Counted from the first letter of the stretch, positions 25,939 to 39,400 are shown. The stretch: 64,000 bases of DNA from Cornus controversa (GCA_026545225.1 CM048854.1:27138730-27202729); one strand, 5' to 3'. Program-made: numbers and translations. Notes: generated by a model not told the origin, from the sequence alone.

Positions 25939-26349
25939 CAAACGCCACATATGATCAAATTAAGAGCATATGCAAATTAATCAATATAATTAAAGTATAT
26001 ACGTAGGAGATAGAGGCAAGAATCAACTTGTTTTATGTCCTGCTTTTATTGTGCCCGCGCCCACAAAGCGGCCTAATCCAAGTCCCGTGCCAAAGCCCAC
26101 ATAACCAATCCACTGAGCCACTTTCCTTTTTTATTTTTCATGCTTGATCCAATTTAATTAGGCAACTCACTTCACTAATTTTACGCCCAAACCATGGCTG
26201 TCTAAATAAATCACAACTGAGCTATGCAAAATCAGCCCATTTAAATCAAATGGAGAATTAAATCCAAGTCTTTGGGCCCAATTTAATTAAACAACCCACT
26301 CCAAACCCAACGCTAAGTCCAGCCCATGTAACCTCCATTGTTTACCATC

Positions 26350-26398
<49 letters not shown>

Positions 26399-27476
26399 AC
26401 CTCAAGCTCACCACTGCCGACCAAGAAGGCGACCATGTGAAGACCATCATCAACTTCTACCATGGTTGCTTCCACCGTGGACAACCAACTCAAGCTTCCC
26501 CACAGTAGCCATGAAGGCCCAACACCACAAGGCCACCGTTCTTGGCCCAAACAACTGCAAACCATGACCACTACGGGCTGTCCAAACTGAACCCACAAGC
26601 TGCCGAACCCAGCCATCATCCTCTGCCATGGGAAGACCCATAAGCCATGCTCAACCATCAATGGCCGAACCCCAACCGAGCTCCACCATCGGACCACCTA
26701 GCCACCAATGGCAGCCCCTGCCATAACTAAATCGTGGATTACTAGTCGCCATTTCTACCTTCTAATTGGAGCTTCCCAGCAAGACCCATAACCTCAAATC
26801 AACAACTACCAAACAGCCCCTCTGACACCACCATATGCCGCCTCACACCCAGCCAACCACTGCCCGAAAACCACCATCAGCCGAGCCCTCCATGACTGTC
26901 CAAACTGATTCCAAATCAACATATATATATATATACACACACACATATAGGCCCCAAATTATTCCAGCCCAAGACCATCGTAAGCTCCACAACCCAAGCC
27001 CAAACAGCAAAGACAAACCCGACGTCACACTGCCGGAACAGTCGCCATCACCTGCAACAGCCATGGCAACCCAACCTCACCACCAGCCAAAGCTCACCAA
27101 GGCAGACCCACCACCGTCGGAGCACCACTTGGACCTCTATGAGCCACAAATGTTAGCCTATACCATCAGCCGTAACAACCGTGTAAATTGGGCCCCTTGG
27201 CCGCCACCCCAGCCGCTGCCGGAGCACCATCGAGCTCCTTCTCCTCTCTCGGCTTCACTCTCTCTCTCTCTAGAAACCCTCTTTCTCTCTCTCAGTTTCT
27301 CTCTCTATCCCTCTTTTTCTTCTCCTTTTCTCTTCTTTTTTTTTCTTTCTTTCTTTCTTATTTTCTTCTCTTTTTCTCTTCTTTAGCCGAATACCACACT
27401 TGGTCTCTTTTCTTTTTGAATTTCAATCCTCCTTTAATGTAGTCCATTCATTTGGTTGAACACCCTCATCCACATG

Positions 27477-27526
<50 letters not shown>

Positions 27527-27812
27527 CATCACCAAATACATGTATTCACATGTATTTCCCTACACATATACATATAAATATATATATGTCTCTCTATTAT
27601 TCCATAATTACATACAAACCCACTATATATATATATATGGACTTCCTTCACTTATATATATATATAAAGTTCCACGTCCAATCTATATATATATATATAT
27701 ATAATCTCATTTATATATATAGATTCACACCCTTCCGAAATTAATTAATTCGAAAAAAGAAAACCTGTCCAAAAATCATCCGGAACCGATTAAAATAATT
27801 TCTGTCCTTACA
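23949..27812 (-). mobile_element. Ty3/gypsy solo LTR, 3.86 kb
   Basis: It runs from TGTCACGCC to CTTACA and is flanked by the exact 5-bp duplication ACTTG (23944-23948 and 27813-27817). The minus-strand orientation is inferred by matching its 24480-24500 region and its CGAGGCGTGACA end to the plus-strand gypsy LTRs at 47038 and 51476. Inside are a minisatellite of GAGGGTTACCTTTACCGG-type units (24975-25110), long TA runs (26351-26396, 27477-27525) and a CT-rich block (27255-27400). The ORFs it contains are chance frames. No internal domain is present, so it is a solo LTR left by LTR-LTR recombination. Confidence 0.85.
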
Positions 27813-27829
27813 ACTTGGATAATAGTAAC

Positions 27830-28085
27830 TATCGTCTTTTTGTAACTTTATGGTCACTATAGAACAATTATCTTTAATTTTGATCACTTAAGTCTATTTT
27901 TTTCAATAAACTATTTTGAATCACCCGTTATTTTGTCATTTTGCCTTTCCATATTAAATGGGATCTCCTCTTATCCATAGCCTGACTTGCCCCAAATCTT
28001 GCATCCTCTCCATTTTTCTCTCCCTTGAAACCTGCTGCCAATTACCACTTAAATTCTATAGCCACCGTCCTACCGCCTTGCTAAT
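27830..28085. other. Unannotated flank
   Basis: AT-rich sequence between element A and the TRIM. No gene or repeat boundary seen. Confidence 0.4.
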
Positions 28086-28469
28086 TGTTAGAGGGTCTTG
28101 TCTCACATTGGATCCGAATGGAAAAGTGATTGGGTATAAATGAGTGGGTATGCAGCACTACCTAACAGCTTAAGTTTTGGGTAGAGGATAAGTGTCTGAC
28201 CCGTTATAGTTGGTATTAGAGACAGACCCAATCCTTGATTTGATGCCACACCTCGCGCCCGGCACGGAAGTGTCCTGGTGCACTCATCCTGGTAGGCAGG
28301 GTGGTCTGACCGCAATGAGGGCGTTGCGAGTTTCGATGAGGGAGAGTGTTAGAGGGTCTTGTCCCACATCGGATCCAAATGGAAAAGTAATTGGGTATAA
28401 ATGAGTGGGTATGCAGCATTACCTAACAGTTTAAGTTTTGGGTAGAGGATAAACGTCCGACCCGTTATA
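28086..28469 (+). mobile_element. TRIM element, complete
   Basis: 384-bp terminal-repeat retrotransposon in miniature. Its two 123-bp direct LTRs (28086-28208 and 28347-28469) begin TGTTAGAGGGTCTTG and end CCCGTTATA. A primer-binding site of the form TTGGTATTAGAGA follows the first LTR at 28210, and a purine tract (GATGAGGGAGAG) precedes the second. The target-site duplication CTAAT is exact (28081-28085 and 28470-28474). It has no coding capacity and would need proteins from another element to move. Confidence 0.9.
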
Positions 28470-28474
28470 CTAAT

Positions 28475-28732
28475 ACATTTCAGTGACCACCAACCATGAA
28501 TAGTCAACCCCTTACAAATACATTCCAGGGACAGTTGCATAAATTGATGGTATTCCGATGACCACTATTTTCTGAATTATGGCATAGAAAGCTAAGATTA
28601 ACGGTTATCCTTCGTGAGAGATAGATGATAAGAGAAGTAAATTTACATTTTGAGACGGTTGGAAATTACATTAATATTTATGCTTTTAATGAGGTGACAT
28701 ATTTTAATAAGTTTGTTTTCGTCGAACAAGGT
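28475..28732. other. Unannotated flank upstream of the host gene
   Basis: AT-rich. A GTGACCACC-type word recurs (28483, 28558), but no clear element boundary or gene is seen. Confidence 0.35.
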
Positions 28733-29128
28733 ATGTTAGCTTTTTTTTTCATGAAGTAAAAAACTAAAATTTGAAAAATATATGATTTTTTTCAATTCAA
28801 TTTCATGGATACCAAACTAAAATCGAACCCTGATCAATGATTTTTTAATTTTTAAAATTTAAACTAAACTATTCCATCAAAGAATCCAACTAAATTGTAA
28901 GAATCGATTTGGTCCAATCTGGGTGCACCACTATGTTAGCTTTTTTTCATGAAGTAAAAAACTAAAATTTGAAAAATATATGATTTTGTTCAATTCAATT
29001 TCATCGATACCAAATTAAAATCAAACTGTGATCAATGATTTTTTAATTTTTAAAATTAAAACTAAACTATTCCATCAAAGAATCCAACTAAATTGTAGGA
29101 ATCCGTTTGGTCCAACCCCGGTGCACCC
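28733..29128. repeat. 200-bp tandem duplication in the promoter region
   Basis: Two head-to-tail copies: 28733-28932 and 28933-29128. Each starts ATGTTAGCTTTTTTT and ends GGTGCACC. They differ by scattered substitutions and small indels. The second copy ends about 160 bases before the ASCC2-like start codon. Confidence 0.9.
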
Positions 29129-29287
29129 CAGGGCTGGATCGACCCTCGACGTTCATAAGGTCTTCAATCATCGGTGCATAAGAATTTCTCAGCCTCAAAT
29201 CAAACTACTCACTCAGCAGCTCTCCGGAATCCCATCTTTCCTTCAGGAATCCTTTGATCAATCTATTCTCTGTCTCTCTCTCTCTAG

Positions 29288-29717
29288 ATGTCGAATCGAT
29301 ATGCCCATAACAGGCACGACGGCAATAAAAGCTTCGCCAAAACCCAAAAAAAGTATATTCCGAAATCGTCCAATTCAAGCCCAGCAGAACCAGACACCAA
29401 TCTAACACTCTCCAATTCTCTCAGACAATCCCTCTCTCCACAGCCCGATGTAGCAGCCGACACATCCAGCGGTGGCAGCAGCGGCGCCACCGCGTTGGCG
29501 AGTAGGGTTCGGGTGGGCGATAGTGGGGACTGGGTTTCCAGTAGAATTCACGGTGGCAATTTCGTGAATTACTTGCCGCAGGATGAGGCTGTCGCAGCTG
29601 GTTTCGGTGCTAAAGAAGGCGGATTGGATCCCGTGGAGTCTCAGCGACTGGTAGATCTTCTCAACAGAGAGTTGTCTCGGTTGCTACGATTAAATCCAAG
29701 AGATTTTTGGAGAGAAG
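29288..29717 (+). CDS. ASCC2: ASCC2-like exon 1
   Basis: Residues 1-143. Ser/Asn-rich leader ([16 protein letters not shown]), then the conserved end [13 protein letters not shown]. The donor is GAAG|GTTGGT, phase 1. Reading through it would add an intron-encoded tail not seen in the family. Confidence 0.9.
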
Positions 29718-32700
29718 GTTGGTATCTTTCAGAAACTGAATTTTTTATTTGTTTTTTGAATCGGGTACTGTGTCTTTTTCTCAAGGGGTTGTGATTTGAT
29801 CCACTGGGTTTTGATACAATGTTATGATTGGTTTTACTGTTATGTGTTAGTTCAATTGATGCATGGTTCTTTTGGATATTTTTCTTTGCGTTTGGTTGTT
29901 AAATTTAAAGCAATTGTTTAATGATTATTAGACAGAAGGGCTTCACTGGATCATTAATTTTGGTATCAATGACATGTTGTGGAAATGCCAACTTACTTTT
30001 CAACCATTAATCTGTGTTCTTACTGGGAAAATATCCGATGTGTCACTTTATCAAAATTGCTACTGCGTGGAGTGAATATATTGAATGATTGGCACATTTA
30101 AAGGAGGTGGAGATGTGAGAATGTTTTGAAAACTACTTGTGTGAAGTGTGAAAATGTGGAAACCTTCAAGAGTGGTCTGATGACTTATTATATCATTTCA
30201 ATGCTGGTTAACAAAGAAACGGCTAATATCTTCATGTATGTTATGTAAACACATTATTTGTGCAATCCATCCATTCTTACTGTTTTTTCCCCTTTTCTTC
30301 CCACTCTTCTTAGTGGCGAGTGATTCTTCCTTGCACGAATTTTTGGAAAGCTTCCTAAAATTTAAGATTAGGTGGTACGACTTTCCACATCGTGGTGCGA
30401 AGGGAATAGTTGCTGGGGTCATAGTAGGAGAATTTGAGCTGAGCAGGCGTGTTTTCATGGTCTTGTATCGCATGTAAGTTCCAGTAATAACTTGTACTTC
30501 CATAATATAATTATAGTTACATATGTTTTCCCAACTACAATTTCTGCATTTATCTTGAATTGGTTTGTAATTTCCTTCCGTTGCAGATCTTCCAATCGGG
30601 ATCCTGGTGCTAGGTCTGCTGACAGTCTTAGTCCAAAGGATCATGCTGGTGTGTGGTCTTTTTTCACTGTAATTGCTGCTAATATGACCTTCTTTAGTCA
30701 ATATGGCTGAACCTGACATGTCTTTCTATGATGGTTCTTATCTTTAATTTCCTTACTTGTAAAAGATGACTTCATATTTTTGCATATTTGACACGGAAAC
30801 TTTTGTTTATCATATTTTCTTCTGTTCTTCTGTTACTTATATCCCACATTTTGTTGTCTCATATGGGCCAGCCTTTGAAAATACAGGTTTATCTTCATAG
30901 TTGTGCCAGCTTTTAAGGTTATCACGAGGCTGGAGCATTTTTTTCCTACCTGCATCAAATACCAGCATTAAATGCCCCATTAGTTGCATAATGGGAATCA
31001 TGGTTGTCAAAATCCCAATTCGAATCGTAGAATCCTACGATTCTACGATCCAAAATCAACAAAACGATCCAACCATTTTGGGCCCAATTTACTTACGAAA
31101 GACAAAAAAAAAATAAAAACATTTAAAAACTAAAGTTATTAAAGTACTAAAAATAAAATATGATCTAGGATTCTAGGGCTCGAAGCTTCTTCTCTCTTTG
31201 CCTTCTACGACTCTATCAAACTCCAGCAGTCAACCAGCACGACCTTGTCAAGTTTCTTTGGCTAGCTCCAACCACCAACTTCTTCGACAAGCTCCTCTTC
31301 TAAGTCAAAGATACACATCTTTTCCAGATTCCATCTATCACACTTTGTTTTCTCCTCTCTCTTCTTAACCAATAACCCAACACTCTGTTATGTTTTAAAA
31401 AGAAATTATAAGCAATGAAAAAAGTGTCACTCACTGTTTCAGTGTGTATGGGTCGTGAATGGTGTGTAATGTAAGAAGTAAGAACATAATCAATCAACGG
31501 CGTATTCCAATTTCTGTAATATTTTTACCATATTTAATTTTCATTGATGCTTGTATATTCATTGCCTTAATTATTCTAAAGGAGTACAAATTTTCAGTGC
31601 TGTTTATTTTTCATCCAAATAGTTGATTATTGTCTGCTAAGTCCAGTGCCCGACAATTAAACATGTATTGCTCTATACAAATAAGTCGCACATTAATATT
31701 GATGATACATATTTACTGGATTTCGAAACTTGATCACAAATTGAGTGCTTCAAAAGCAGTATATCTTTCAAATATTACAACAAAATAATAATGAGATACA
31801 AGGATGAATCCTTACATGATTGAGATATGTAACTAAAAAAATAAAAATAAAAATTAAATAGAAAAAAGAATGGCTATCTGATAAGGTCAGCCTTAGATGT
31901 TTAAATATATATATTTTTTCTAGATTGAATCAGTATTTAAGTGTTGGTTGCAAGGGATGGTTATGGAGAAAATTTAAGCTACATTCTCTTACATATATGT
32001 TTGAATTTATCCCTAACTATATTTGGAGTGGTATTTTTATATATTTCTGTGTTTTGTGCTTATTGCTGCTATATTTTAGAGGTATCATTGTTTAAAAAGT
32101 TCGTTTGAATTGTTTTTCTACTAGTTTTGTAGAATCTTACGATTCATGATCCGATTTTACGATTCCGATTCTACGAAACCCCCACCGATCCTAAGTAGAA
32201 TCCCAATCCTGCAACTTTTATGGGAACCCTTTATATATAACGAATGATATCATTTACTAGATTTAATTTTAAAGTTATTTTTTGGGTATTGATGTCTTTG
32301 TTGCTTATAAAATATTACAAAATCAATAACTTTATTTCGCCTGTCAAAAATATCTATTGTGAATATTATGAAGAAGATGAAATATTATGCTTGTGATAAT
32401 TTACGTTTTTATTTTTTAAATACATCCACATTTAGTCCTTTTGCAGGAAAAGAAGTTGCTTGATTTGCCCAAGTTATTAGATATTTGTGCCATATATGGT
32501 CATGAGAATGAAGATCTGACCAGATTGTTGGTAAGCAATAAGTAGAAGTGGTTTATTTCATTATCGCTCTTGTAATTGTTAATGAAAATACTTTTTTGTC
32601 ACTGCATGCTCTAATTGAAGTGAGATAATCAACCCTCTCTCTCTATATATGTGTGTGTGTGCGTTTTTTTTTTTTTTTGTGGTCTTCTAATTTCTGTCTT

Positions 32701-35179
32701 TCCTGCTGAGTTAAAATTTGGAAGCTTAACAAATCATGCTCGGGTTTTGGTTAAGTTTTTGTAGTTATTTTTTGCGTTTTAAACTTTCTCTTGCTACAAA
32801 AATGACTATTTATTCAAATGAGAAGTTGTGATAAACAATAGTAAATCCTTAAAAGACTTTTTAACAGGATACACAAGAAAGCTGAAGAAAACCATAACAT
32901 TAGATTGGTGATTTTTTTTGTGGGTCGGGGAGTAAATATTCTCTATCATCAGGCCTTTACTTATGTCTTGTGGGCAAGAATTGTCCTCTCTATCAGTTCA
33001 TTGATGAACCCAAGTCTAACAATCAACCCTTGTAGATGCCAAGTTAAAGAAATTTCCTTATATGTTGTCACTTCAATGGATAAGAGGTGATCATTTTTTC
33101 CTAATTGCTATTACTTGGATTTGCTGATAGAATGAAGTCTCTTGCACCCATAAAAATTGATAATGAATTTGTTGATGGATGTTGGCAAGACAATAAATAA
33201 GATTGGAGATGAACACATTTGTGAGATGGTTGAAATAGAATAATTGAAGAAAAATGAGAGACAATTGAATAAAATTGTTTGGTCATGTTGTAAAAGGCCA
33301 ATAACTATACCACTGAGGATAATATTAGAGGAATAAAAAGAACAAAACTAACATAGATTGTGATAGTAAAAAATAAAATAAAATATGATATGATTTGATG
33401 TGTTTGATTGGGGTTATGGCTCCAGATAGAACAAATAGATAGAGTGGAATAACAAAACAATATTCATGTAGCCAACCCAAATAGTCGGCAAAAGGCTTTC
33501 TTGAGTTGAGTTGTTCTTCCCTATCTTGACGTAGAATGAGTCAGTGTTACATGGACTCTTTAAAAGCAGGTGAAGTGCCAGTGTCGAACACACAATACAT
33601 GTGTATGCGATATGTTTCCAACGCTTTTGGTTGGGCATGTACCTAGAAAACATATTTAATAATTCAACTTTGTTATATATTGCTTTAAAACGAGTGAATT
33701 ATCAATATTAAACACTATGTTACATAAATATATTATTTTACTATAGAAAATAAAGTAAAAGAAAAAATTAATATGATTATTCAGCAGTGTCCTTGTTTCC
33801 TTATGTTTTAGGATTTGACAAGTCAAATGCTTGGATACATACTGTTACCTCTCACCCGACACACGTACCCGAGTCCATGTAACATAGGAACATGAATCAT
33901 GTAGTGACATCTTTGACATGTGATGTAGAAATTATTCTTTCTGCATATGCATTGAGTTACAATATTGATGGCTCTTTAAAATCATATCCTTATAATGGCT
34001 TAGCTAATATTTATTAGCATTAAGTTGTCTTCATAAAATCTATTTTGGCATTTTGATTTACGAAGCCCTCTTTCTCTTTAAAGCATAGGATGGAACATTG
34101 TTTCATGGTAAATTCCATGCTCTTTTTTGTTTTCCTTTGCTGCATTTTAAAATTGAATCAATCAAATTATTAGTGGTGCAATCATTTATATTTTACCAAA
34201 ACCATCTCAACTGGTTTTCTTTTCTTTTTTTTCTGGTAAGTTATTAGTTGACATGCATACAATCCCAAAGTTTACCGGAGGTTTTCTCCATTTCAACCGC
34301 ATAGTTGGTTAACATTTACAGTAACCTCTCTCTCCTTACAAGAATCAGCCTTACTTCAAGCTGCATGCTTTCCTTGTCTTTGGTGGCACTCTTTTCTTTT
34401 AATATTGTCTTTTATTGTACTCTCCCTTATGTATTTAATCCTCATGGGTAGGTGACCATATCAAATTCTTGAGGTTTGTTGCCGATGTGTCCAATGCCTT
34501 CTGCCATGACATGGTGCTTAGGTGATTCTAACACCACATTTCCCATGTTATACTGCCTTCTAAACCTGTAGCTTTTTGTTTTTTGGGATGCATCCACCCT
34601 CTTGAGCAAGTGTACTAGTTGAGAAAAATTCGATATGACTGCAAGTGACACACCTGCAATTCCCAGAGACTTTAGTTCTCTCCATTATCTCCATGCCCAC
34701 TTTAGCACATGAAAATCAATAGTGATCAAAGTGTTACTGAAAAGTACATGTTAAGACAAGCAATTCGGTTACTCTCTCTTTCCTTGATATTAGTGGTACT
34801 CTTCCCAGGGTCTATCTAGATAGTTTAAAACTTAAGTTCTTAACTTTCTAACAGTGCAAAGATTCTAGTTCTCTTTGCAGACTTTGGAAAGTTGATATCC
34901 CATATGTTGTATTGGTGCTCTCCATTCCACACTCAAGGTACTCAGTTGGAGGTATTTGGATACACCACAAGTTCTGATTCTTGTCTATCCAATTAATGAT
35001 TTGTATTGTTCTACCAGGAAAATAAATTTTCTTTACCTTTGCCTGCAAAAAGCCATCATCACTGAATTTTTGTAGATCACAGAAACTGTCGCTTCTGCTT
35101 AGGATAGTTCTGATCTTTTAATCTTACTTCTAACTGCTGCTTCGAGAGTCCCACTCCCCCCCCCCCCCCCCCTCCCCTC

Positions 35180-35218
<39 letters not shown>

Positions 35219-36361
35219 CTCTCTGATGTAGTTGCATTTGGCAGGTTGTGAATGCTTTGAAGGCCCAACCTTGGATCCATGATAATTTTACTGCAGCAAT
35301 GTCTCATTTCCTGAGCATTGTCCACACAATGCATCAGCGTTGCAGCTCATCCTTAGAGGTATAATTTGTCAATAAACTTGTTTTAACTTATTAATTAGAA
35401 GATGGAAGTTATCTGTACCAGTGAATTTAAATTTATATCGGTATTACCTCACCAAATGTTGAGATTAGTTTATTCTCTGAATTGCTCCTACTTTCTTGTT
35501 TAGCTTATTGCATGTCTGATGTACTTCACATATTGAATTAATAGTCATAAGTTGATCTGTTCCTTTTCGAAATCCTCAGCATTTATAGGCTTAAAATTTT
35601 TTTGGCTGGAGGTTAGAAGTTCAAATATTAGTAGTTCTTTTTTATATAGTATGTGATATACCTGTCAAATTGATAAGTCAGCGTAGTTCAATAGGCTCCT
35701 ATGTTACCTCGACTCACCATGGAAGGCCAAGGTGTCTGTGTCGACACAACACCGACACCGACACCGACACCGACACGGGATATGCGTCGGACACTCACTA
35801 CGATCTACTGGACACGGCTACGAGCGAAGAAATTTTTGAGGTCTCTGTTTTGTTTTTGCTCCGTTGGCCTACTGTAAAATGCTCAGCTGGTTCAAAAATG
35901 GAGATTTTTTGAGGTTGAAGGTGTTTAGATTTTCACACGCTGGCTTCCTAAGACTTTTTACTGACCAAAGAGTTCCTTTTCACGTGCTCTGCTGATTTAT
36001 AACTTGACATGGCTAGATGGCTGTGATTTTGCCACGTCGACATTATTTATGAGCTGTTTCCCACTTAGCTTGGTCCACTTGACTGGAATCATTTACTGAC
36101 CAGAGAGTGGTTTTCAAGTGCTCTGCTGATATAACACATGGCTTGATCAAATTTTTAGATGGTTGGGATTATGCCACGTTGATATTATTTATGAGCTGTC
36201 TACCACATACTTTGGTCCACATTACTGGAACCATTACCTTGAGCCTTGTAATTGAAGAGTTCAGCTTTAATTGGAAAACATGCTCCCATTTATTATATAT
36301 CCCTTCAACTTCTCAATCCATTTAATCTCTTTAATTTCTTTTAGTACTCCAAAAAAATATT

Positions 36362-36404
<43 letters not shown>

Positions 36405-39400
36405 AAGTAAACAAATATTAACAAATCTAATACATCCATTTTTTTTTTTTCCATCAGAGAGCTTTTGGATTTCTAGTTTTTAATTTTTTAATTACATAAT
36501 AGAATTAAACATCTAGAATTGAAAAGGAACACTTGTGCATCTAGATATGACAGAATCACAAGTCTATATTTCTTTTTCCTTTTTTGTAGAGAAGTACGGA
36601 AATATTCGTACATCAATATAATGCAAAAGAAAATAACAAAAGAATGTAATAGATAATTCACATTATTTATTTTTGTATGCCGTGTCCAAATACCCATGTC
36701 TGATTTTTGGACACTTTTAATCCGTGTCCCCGTGTCCTATAATTTGATAGATAGATCAGTTCGACCCTTAGACACACACCTGTGTCTGACACCTGTACCT
36801 GAGTCTGGGTAACATAGATAGGCACTTAGCATAATGTATATCATCATAAAATTTCTGGATGGAGATCTTAAATAAGTAAATAAGTGAAATAATTCTGGTT
36901 GCTTCTCGATACACTTTCCAGTAAAAACTATTATTTTGTTGGTTATGGCAAATGACTTCATTTCCTATGACAACTCATGAGTTTAAAGGCTGTGTTAAAG
37001 CAGTGGAAACATAGGATGTCTACTTGAGGTGAAACCATTGTCTTTTGATGGTAAATATGTTTCATGGGTCTGATCTTGGAGTTGTGGATGTGCAAAATTT
37101 GACACTTAATTGAAGGATTAACATGTGTTCACGTTGTAGTAAGATTTTTTAAGAGGTATACCACTTTACTTATTGATGTAGAAGACAACACTTGTGTTAT
37201 CTTGGTCCTCCTTTGTGAATGATCTTGATCCATGGTTTGCCAGATTGGCCGGTTCGCTCCGGATCAGCTGGTTTGGAACGGTATTGGGCTTACCCGATAC
37301 CGAGTCTCACCGGTATACCGGTGGGACTACAAATTCACTAATGAACTGGGCGGTTTGCAAGGAACCGGCCGATTCGGATGCCAAATTGCCTGTTTAAGGA
37401 GAATTGGCCCGTTTTGTAACGGGTTCGAGTCCAAATGTTTGGATCTCACGTTAGTGAAGGAAATAATTTTGTGAAAAGGTTAAATGCAAGGAGGAGGGCC
37501 CGAACCTTGGACTCGAGAAACAAATGATGAAGCATCCATCCACCACGCTGGTTGTGCCTTTGGTATAAAATGCACAATCAATTATATTTATTATATCTTT
37601 TGAACTGTGCATAATTTCCAACATATGTACCTAATATATAATCCAACTAAAATTATATGCAATCAAAACATAAACAAATTTATTTATATCTAATTTATTT
37701 TCTATGTAGACAAAACTATATATTTCTTTAATTAATTTTTATTTTATGTGATTTGATTATCACATATTATATATGATATCAATTTTAATTTATTTCGTGC
37801 TTAAATCTATTATTTATTACAAAATATAATTACTAAATAATTTAACAATTACAACGGTTTAGAATTTATAAATAAGTCATTACTTGTGCTAAATGTTCTT
37901 AAAAAATTCAATAAAAATTACTAAAATTCACTAAAAAAATCATTTTTATGGAATTATGTTGTAAAAAGTTATGTATTGTTGCATTTTGGACCTTTCGTGC
38001 GAGGTTAAAAAAAATTCACGATTGTGGTAACCGATACTGTTACGTTACGTTGATACAGGCCTGATTCCGTTACACCGCGACCGCATCCGTTACTACAGCC
38101 GCAACGGCGACTATGAACCTTGCCTTGATGACTTTTTATATTCTTTCTTCTGTCTGAGGGTCAAAACTCACATCTCCTTGAATCAAAGTAACAATAATTG
38201 ATAGAAGAATTATAATGACTATAGGGCAAGATGTCCAAAATACCTTGTCAACATGCAGAAGTCCCATGTTTAAGCTGTTTCCCTTTGGGCCATCCCAAGG
38301 TTTTATCCCAGTAATGCCTAATGCATTTTTGATGGGAGGCTGCATGCCTTTGATAGGATTAATCATGTGCTCATAGAAGCTTGAATACCTCTCAATTATC
38401 TAAAAAAAGGGTGAGAGCTACTTTTACTCAAGATTTTTTATAGCTTTCTTCAAACAGCTGCATAATGATTAAAGAATCTTTGTACTTCTCTCTGTAAATT
38501 GTACCATAAACTTAAGTTTTTTTATTGGGTTTTCGTACAGGTTCTATTCTCCTCTCATGGGCTTGAAGATCATGGATCCAGTCATCTTCATGCAGATTAT
38601 TTGGAGGTTCTATTTTGTATTTTCATTTTTCCTGTGGGAGTATAGGGTTGTTTTATTCATGCATTTTTGTTTTTCTTGGGGCCTTGTTGCGATGGAGATC
38701 ATTTCCTTGGAACGCAATGGTACTTTGAGCAGTAAAACATTCTCTATATGCTAGAGACAAATATTGAATGGTTTACTCCAAAATTTTCAAGAAAGACTTC
38801 CTATAGAGTTGGCATGGGGACATACTTGGGAAAAAATTTCCCATTAACCAAGTTTTGGTTGCCTTCTTGCAGTAATAAGAAAGGTTTTTTAATAGGGTGA
38901 GCAGCTGAAACCTACTTTGTGAGGAAATGATTTTTTTGGCAACCAAGAGATCTTTTTTTTTTTTCCTCTCCTATTTTGGCTTTCGTGGGATAAGGCATGC
39001 GCATAACCATGGAGCACTGATTATATTTCTATATTTCCCTACATAGGTAATGGACTTCATAAATGATGCAATTGTTTCCATGGATGCTTTTGTTAGTGCA
39101 TACAAGCCTGCAGCTGTCTATTTCTCATGCCCTGTTGAAATGAGGTATCGAACTTTTACCATATGAAATGAGGCTGCATGCCCACCGAGGGTTTTGGGTT
39201 TAATTTTACAAAATATAATGGGTTCAATCAGTCAGCGATTATTCTGATAAAAAACTAATAGAAACATCTTTAGGTCTTTTTGGATTGGTTCTTTGCTAGA
39301 TCTGTTGCAGCTGTCTAGAGCAAGGTAGCTATATCATTAGTACATGTTGAGTTATAACATGGAAGATCTCCATATTCAAGTTGTTGCATGGTTTATACTT

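Larger units (their letters stand above)
5796..27824 (+). mobile_element. Copia element A (SIRE/Maximus-like), with nested insertions
   Basis: Complete but inactive Ty1/copia retrotransposon bounded by the 5-bp target-site duplication GTAAC at 5791-5795 and 27825-27829. Order: 5' LTR (5796-7360), primer-binding site (7362-7374), gag (7416-8324), protease-integrase-RT-RNase H (9112-12204), regulatory-like spacer (12216-12480), ORF3 (20894-21853), polypurine tract (22483-22496), 3' LTR (22497-23948 plus 27818-27824). It is interrupted by element B (12603-20830) and by a gypsy solo LTR (23949-27812). Without those two insertions it is about 9.9 kb, a length usual for SIRE-type elements that carry an extra ORF. 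Confidence 0.88.

Noticed and set aside
26287-27440. Several long frames with Pro/Ser/Trp-rich products
   Set aside because: They lie inside the gypsy solo LTR bounded by ACTTG, in GC- or CT-rich low-complexity sequence and TA runs.
30198-30719. 173-codon minus-strand frame
   Set aside because: Overlaps exons 2 and 3 of the ASCC2-like gene on the opposite strand. It has intron-derived low-complexity parts and no domain.
35750-35780. Short GACACC repeats considered as a CRISPR-like or protein-coding array
   Set aside because: They are subterminal repeats of the hAT-like element in intron 5, with no spacers and no coding frame.
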